From Trichosphaerium sp. ATCC 40318 (Eukaryota; Discosea; Flabellinia; Trichosidae): a DNA stretch of 64,000 nt. How positions within the stretch are numbered: the first letter of the stretch is position 1; the number at the start of each line of letters is the position of its first letter. Under the pieces are notes generated by a model. The model had not been told where the DNA came from. It saw only the letters and a list, made by a program, of their open reading frames with translations, and did no database searches. Of the stretch, positions 58,607 through 64,000 are shown one piece after another. A program made the translations under genes and the position numbers. The stretch covers positions 124,001-188,000 of the forward strand of contig JALMLS010000310.1 of the NCBI GenBank assembly GCA_038496445.1. Reading direction: 5' to 3'.

Positions 58607-61333
58607 TCAAACCAGCACAAATAGAAAAAATACCAAAGCAAATAATAATACAGGCTTCAGTAAAGCACAAGGGCTCATAGGTTCTGGAGTATCCATTGGA
58701 GGCTGTGTTGTACTAACAGGACCAGACGTCTATTGAATAAGTAAGAACAAAAAGAATAAAATTGTCATGTACAGCAAAGTCGTTGCATTTAATATCGTCT
58801 TGTACTTGACGAATTGTAAGTGACCATCGCTAAATAACCAGGAATAAGTCCAATCAAAAAGCAACAAGGTTTATAAAAAGGGAAACTCACGTCTTTGTTG
58901 CCATCAGTACACGTGTCAGGAAAAGTCAACTCTCCTTTTCCATTGTTCTTATCACATTGTACAGATATCTAAGAAAATCACGTCATTAGCATACAATAAA
59001 AAAGAAAAAATGATCATACATCTGGTCTTGCTCCTGGTACACTTGGTACAATGAGTCTGAATACAAACTTTGAATACTCAATGAGATTTGTAAAGCTGGG
59101 GGCTGCACCACCAGCAATAACATTGGCATCAAGATCTTCATCAAAACTACAAAGAATACAACAAGATATCTCGGCAAGCATATCGCGGCATTCAACAGGT
59201 ATACTATCACCAATGTAACTTTCGACAGAAGTATCCAATATTATGGGCCTTATAATATTATTACATTTTGTCTTTTCGATCTACTAACAAGTCAGTGATA
59301 AGTTGGGATGATTGTTTGTTCTTTTGATATGACATGCCTTTTCGAAAGTAGATTGGCAACTTCCAAATAAACTGCTAGTACCATCATCTTTTGGTACCCC
59401 TGTAATTTCACTTGGGTACGGAGTAACGCTTTGATAACAACTTGCTGAATCTGGAAGAAGAAAAAAAAAACAATCAGCACTTTGGGCATAGAGCTCGTAA
59501 ATATAAAGTACCAGCAGCGTTACAAAAGCATCCCAATTCAAAAGAATCACAAGGATCCAAACTACCATCGAGTACATATGACGCATTGCATGTGCCAACC
59601 TAAGAAGATTTTAGTCCAAGAAACAAAAAGAGAAACAGGGCAAAGCAAGTAACAAACAATGCTGAGTAATAAATGTTTAAAACAGTCATACTGGTACGCA
59701 TATACCAGCCTCACAAGTTGCGTTATCTCCACAATCTATATTTCTAACACATATGCTTCCCTGTTTAAAAATTAATAACACAACATGGAGATATTTAGAA
59801 CATACCAAAGTCAAAGGTTGTTGACAAGTTCCCTTACTAAGTGGAGTCAGATCTGTACTTGTACAAACCAATCCTATAATATTCTTAGAATATTAAACAA
59901 TACTACAGATATAAATACCTTGCTGGCAGAGAGGAATTTGCTGTTGATCTGTGAGACAAGGTTCACCCTATTCAGTTATTGTAAGGTGTAGTTTGTAAAA
60001 CTTACAAAACAACGGTCACTTTGTTTCAACGTACTTCGCCAACCGCTTCTGTGGAAACACAATAATAACTAGAGTCTATTCTAGTACAAAGACCTGATAC
60101 ACAGTCTTCATTGTAGGCACATTTTTCAATCTACACTCCAAGTTAATACACAGCAACAAATAATTAATAAAAATAGAACGTACCTCCCCCTTTCTATTCT
60201 CACACTTATACGTAGTTATATTCCAAAATTGAGTATCGCTGCATGATTCCTTAGGGTCGCCACATATTGCTTCAACTCTGTCTACAAAAATCTCAATGAA
60301 ACACTCTTCTTCCAGTTCACAAGATGCCTGAGAGCAATCCTACAACAACAATTAGTTTACCGTTAGTATTGTTAGTTTGTTTGGTACCATTCCAGCACAT
60401 TTTGATGCTTCACAATTTCTGGATTGACACTCACCATCATCTGCACAAGCCTCGCCAACCATCAAATTAAACGGAGAGCATTTACCTCCAATACAGTTTG
60501 AATTCATACACTGGTCGTTTTTCGAGCAAGGATCACCAATACAAGTCTTCTTGTACTCGCATTCAAGTGTAGTTTCATTGCAAAACAGAGCATTTAGACT
60601 ACACTCAAGTATTTCAGTAACATTACGTTTGTTGGCTTCAGATGTACACGTGTCTCCAACGTTCTTTTGATAAATTGTACGTGTACAAATGTTGTTATTA
60701 TTACATTCACCCTCTGTACAATAAGGTGCGCCTGCGGTAGCAACACTAAAAAAAGTAATTATTTAAGTTACAATGTCATACTTACAAACTTGGGCATTTT
60801 TCTCCAACAGTCACAGGTGGTTTACAAAAGCAACCAGTTTGACTATCGCATTGACACGAAGCGCTTCCAGAACTATCGCACATGTGACTAAACAATAAAT
60901 TAGGAAACAATCGAAGAAAAAATAACAACACACGGCGCACGTGCGATCATTTATGTCATTTTCAGAAAGAAAATTCGTCGTGACATTGCGTACGTTTGAT
61001 TACACTCAGACCCTAGCGGCACCATAACCACTTCAATGCAGCTGCCTTCAGAGCAATATTGATACGCTGTACAACTGTCGCACTCTGGAGGTACGCATTT
61101 ACCTTCCAGGCATCTGTATACCTCTTCAGAACTCTATGTAGTGGCGTTACAATTAAATAACGGTCAAAAAACCGAATAGTAGAAGATTTGTTTATCTAAG
61201 TTGAGTTAAAAGGTACCTGAGATTTGCAGTCATCGTAAGTTGAGCACGTGAACGATGGATCGCATACTGAGTTTGCTAGAGCGTTGAAACATAGACAAGC
61301 TATGATAGCAATTATAAGAGCTGTTGAGGGCAT
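58607..61333 (-). CDS. Cys-rich surface protein, copy 2 (probable GPI anchor)
   Basis: ATG at 61331-61333 starts MPSTALIIAIIACLCFNALA (signal peptide), then NSVCDPSFTCSTYDDCKSQ. The exon series continues with CLEGKCVPPECDSC, SCQCDSQTGCFCKPPVTVG, YCTEGECNNNNICT, CEYKKTCIGDPCSKND, CADDGECQSRNCEASKC (about 60380-60450), CELEEECFIEI, CAYNEDCVSGLC and CTSTDLTPLSKGTC (about 59820-59870). Next come CDSFELGCFCNAAG, VECRDMLAEISCCILCSFDEDLDANV with VPSVPGARPDV (about 59020-59200) and CDKNNGKGELTFPDTCTDGNKD. The end is TSGPVSTTQPPMDTPEP and a hydrophobic tail LLFALVFFLFVLV reaching the stop at 58607. This is a textbook GPI-type C-terminus: small-residue region, then about 13-17 hydrophobic residues with nothing after. 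Role unknown; surface coat or adhesion is plausible. Confidence 0.75.
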
Positions 61334-61869
61334 TAGAGTTAGTTTAAACAATGTATTGCGCTAACAACAAATTAAGCCACGTACCCCTGGAAGCTCTTTT
61401 ACTTTTATTTTTATTACAATTTAACAGCCATCCTCAGTGAATCTCTCAAAAAACATTTTATTTTGTTGGAGTTGACAGCTGTTTATTTTCTTTACTCACA
61501 GTTTCTTTTACAACATTTGTTGGTACTCTCTAAACCATACCACAAGTATTACATACGTGTGATTTTGGGTTTGTTCTTGAATAGGTCTGCTTGTTTCACA
61601 AGAGTTTCCACCAGTTAGAGAAAATTGTATTACCTTACTAATTTCTCGGTCTCATAAAGCGGTAAGTGACCTGCCCGCTCCCATTGTGGGATATTAATGA
61701 ACAGCAAAAACGCAAAGCTATCGCGGACATTTTATACTGAACTCATGGATGTATTTTGGAATATCTAAATGAATGTAATAACAATTATATGTCGCACGAA
61801 CAGAAATACTTAAATATTTTTGTATACCAAAATAAAAATACTAATTTACAGTTTGTTCTTCTACAATGT
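61334..61869. other. intergenic region
   Basis: About 535 bases between the start of Cys-rich copy 2 and the stop of the GNAT-like gene, both minus strand. It contains a T/A-rich tract and no supported frame. The promoter of copy 2 must be here. Confidence 0.4.
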
Positions 61870-62622
61870 TTAAACAACATCTACTTCCATATCTTCTAAT
61901 GAACAGTGGCTACCTGAATCGTGTACATCGATCCAGTAGTCGACACTTTCCTCTGAAAAACAGCTGGTTGTGTCTATATCCATATCATCCATATCTTCTA
62001 AGTCGCCATCATATTGGCCTAGTGAACCATTCGAGTATCTCAAAGCGTCGGATGTGCATTCCTCTCCTTCCCAGGTTTCTAGCGGTACCCGATAGTAATG
62101 GTTTCTACTACCACTAATATTTGACGCATGTTTCAGTAGTACAGTATCAGAAAATGCATTAAACTCTTGAAGATGTTCATCTACCTCCCATTCAAAATCA
62201 AATTTTGACTGCCAAAAACTTACGGACTTGGGTAGGGCAAGGACGAATAAATCATAACCTGAAACGTTCCTTAGTAGATGTATAACGAAGTCTACCACCA
62301 ATACAGCATATCCGTTACCCCTAAATTGCTTTGGAGTCTGTATGTACTGTATAATCGCACACTTTAGATTTTTCTCACTTAAACTAACTCGTACAGCGCA
62401 TAGATCTTCGTCAATACCAGTATAGGATAATACAACATAATATAATCTCTTGTCTTCTTTGGCGTACTTTAACAAATCTTCGTGTGGGTTTGTTTCAAAC
62501 GAACAGTTTATAAGGTTCGATGCTCTTGTCATTAAATCTGTACTACTGCCATGTTCAAGTATCAAAGATTCGTGTTCTGTAAATTCCACCACTGCTTCTC
62601 CTGGAGGCGCTAGTATTTGCAT
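61870..62622 (-). CDS. GNAT-fold acetyltransferase-like protein with acidic tail
   Basis: Intronless, 250 residues, ATG at 62620-62622. The centre matches GNAT motif A: CAIIQYIQTPKQFRGNGYAVLVVDFVIHLL (residues about 88-117), with QFRGNGYA in the acetyl-CoA pyrophosphate-loop position (Q/R-x-x-G-x-G/A). It is followed by DLFVLALPKSVSFWQSKFDFEWE, the usual beta5/helix and 'xxFYxKxGF'-like end. The last 60 residues are acidic and low-complexity (DGDLEDMDDMDIDTTSCFSEE). Acetyl-CoA binding is likely; the substrate is unknown. It is inserted between two copies of the Cys-rich family, and together with the F-box/LRR gene it is one of the intronless genes of the right half. Confidence 0.72.
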   Translation of the reverse strand: MQILAPPGEAVVEFTEHESLILEHGSSTDLMTRASNLINCSFETNPHEDLLKYAKEDKRLYYVVLSYTGIDEDLCAVRVSLSEKNLKCAIIQYIQTPKQFRGNGYAVLVVDFVIHLLRNVSGYDLFVLALPKSVSFWQSKFDFEWEVDEHLQEFNAFSDTVLLKHASNISGSRNHYYRVPLETWEGEECTSDALRYSNGSLGQYDGDLEDMDDMDIDTTSCFSEESVDYWIDVHDSGSHCSLEDMEVDVV

Positions 62623-63027
62623 GATGGGCGCTCAATAATAGGGTTAACGCATTTGTGAACGTCACTGCTGTTCATTCGTAACGTTGACTTTAATCGATAA
62701 ACAATAAGCTGTTTTTTTTTCTCAAAAAAACGTTTCAAAAGCAGTTCACTGAAATGTGCGGTTGTATAAGCAACGTATCAGTTATTCCATTGAAAAGCGT
62801 CGAATATGTGGTTGACACGGAACGTGTCGAGGCTTTGTCATCTTGCTGGTGGTATTGGTTTGACTCTAAAGATAGTAAAACTTGCGCTTATAGTGGTATT
62901 CCATTTTCCATTATTGTATATGAAGTAAAGTGTATTGCATAATAGCTTTGGCAACATAAAGTGCGTGAACAAATCTATTTTTATTGAAGGCTAACTACAA
63001 CAAGCCAATACTCTATTCTTGCTTCCC
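62623..63027. other. intergenic region with an unsupported small frame
   Basis: A 62-codon ATG-started frame on the plus strand (62754-62942, MCGCISNVSVIPLKS) has a possible GTATC donor at its tenth codon but no continuing exon before Cys-rich copy 3. The right end matches the 3' flank of copy 2 (TCTTGCTTCC...CAAACCAGCAC). Confidence 0.4.
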
Positions 63028-64000
63028 TCAAACCAGCACAAATAGAAAAGATACCAAAGCAAAGAATAATACCGGCTTCAGTAAAGCACAAGGGCTCATA
63101 GGTTCTGTATCCATTGGAGGCTGTGTTGTACTAACAGGACCAGGCGTCTATTGAATAAGTTAGAAACAAAAATATGTTAAAAAAGAAAACAAGGGTATAA
63201 AAGTCAAAACATACAGCAAAGTCATTGCATTTAATATCGTCTTGTACTTGGCGAATTGTAAGAGACCATCGCTAAATAACCAGGAATAAGTCCAATCAAA
63301 AAGCAACAAGGTTTATAAAAAGGGAAACTCACGTCTTTGTTGCCATCAGTACACGTGTCAGGAAAAGTCAACTCTCCTTTTCCATTGTTCTTATCACATT
63401 GTACAGATATCTAAGGAAATCACGTCAGCAGATACTACAAATAAAATAAAAAATGATCATACATCTGGTCTTGCTCCTGGTACACTTGGCACCAGGAGTT
63501 TAAATATAAACTGTGATTGCTCTAGGAGATTTTCAGATCCTGGTGCTGTGCCACCAGCGATAACATTGGTATCAAGATCTGCATCAAAACTACAAAGAAT
63601 ACAACAAGATAGCTCAGCAAGCATATCACGGCATTCAACAGGTACACTATCACCAGTGTAACTCTTGTGCAGCCTATCCGCTAGTATTATGGCCATAATG
63701 ATTCCGCCACATTTTGTCTTTTCAATCTACTAACAAGTCAGTGATACGTGGTACGATTTTTTGTTCTTTGATCATACCGTTTCATAAGTAGATTGGCAGC
63801 TTCCAAATAAACTGCTAGTACCACCATCATTGGATATACCTGTAATTTCACTTGGATACGGAGTAACGCTTTGATAACAACTTGCTGAATCTGGAAGAAG
63901 AAAAAAAACAATCAGCACCTTGGGCATAGAGCTCATAAATATAAAGTACCAGCAGCGTCACAAAAGCATCCCAATTCAAAAGGATCACAAGGATCCAAAC
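63028..64000 (-). CDS. Cys-rich surface protein, copy 3 (5' part beyond window)
   Basis: The 3' half of a third family member, running off the right edge. Very similar to copy 2: the GPI-type tail with QPPMDTEPMSP and LLFALVFFLFVLV type residues ends at 63028. CDKNNGKGELTFPDTCTDGNKD lies at about 63335-63415 and VECRDMLAELSCCILCSFDADLDTNV with VPSVPGARPDV at about 63460-63640. DSASCYQSVTPYPSEITG is at about 63835-63890, and the next exon (CDPFELGCFCDAAG) reaches the edge. Divergence is concentrated in the loop between CCILCSF and VPSVPG. Incomplete here, so signal peptide and N-terminal modules cannot be checked. Confidence 0.72.

Noticed and set aside
62754-62942. Small plus-strand protein MCGCISNVSV...
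   Set aside because: 62 codons, no family, no continuing exon; noted as intergenic only.

Overview
This window is nuclear DNA of a compact, intron-rich, AT-leaning eukaryote. About 20 protein-coding genes sit on both strands, often only 20 to 400 bases apart. Most are cut by many short introns (typically 25-80 bases) whose donors usually begin GTAC or GTACG and whose acceptors end TAG, CAG or AAG. The gene set suggests a unicellular relative of animals, fungi or amoebozoans: an NCoR/SMRT-type corepressor with SANT domains, class C GPCRs with Venus-flytrap domains, a furin/kexin-type convertase, lysosomal alpha-L-iduronidase, the SUMO E1 subunit UBA2, cytochrome b561 and beta-tubulin. I cannot place it more precisely.

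Layout. 0.5-4.6 kb: alpha-L-iduronidase and a secreted DOMON protein (minus strand), head-to-head with a divergent beta-tubulin (plus). 7.1-10.6 kb: a long unrecognised protein with repeats that pair a SUMO-acceptor consensus with a SUMO-interacting motif; its stop lies 21 bases from the stop of a convergent alpha/beta-hydrolase gene. 12.3-17.4 kb: the NCoR-like gene. 18.1-19.6 kb: a gene-poor stretch with a near-perfect 37-bp hairpin. 19.6-31.6 kb: surface and secretory genes (beta-helix membrane protein, PH-domain protein, cytochrome b561, a secreted Cys-containing protein, a type I mucin-stalk protein, a furin-like convertase). 31.8-34.8 kb: UBA2.

34.9-64 kb is a locally duplicated accessory region. 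Four class C GPCR genes (A-D, all minus strand) are followed by or interleaved with three copies of a Cys-rich, probably GPI-anchored surface protein, an intronless F-box/LRR gene, a V8/trypsin-like protease and an intronless GNAT-like gene. Each GPCR has the same promoter-like block upstream, which begins with the imperfect palindrome CTACGCACGTAG. A 365-bp non-autonomous DNA transposon with terminal inverted repeats and an 8-bp target duplication (hAT-like) lies between GPCR copies B and C. The order GPCR then Cys-rich gene occurs twice, which suggests the two families were duplicated together.

Gene models were built by hand by joining reading frames across GT-AG introns. Spans run from start codon to stop codon and include introns; exon boundaries given as approximate are inferred. 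CACGTG (often TCACGTG) is clearly over-abundant in intergenic and intronic DNA.
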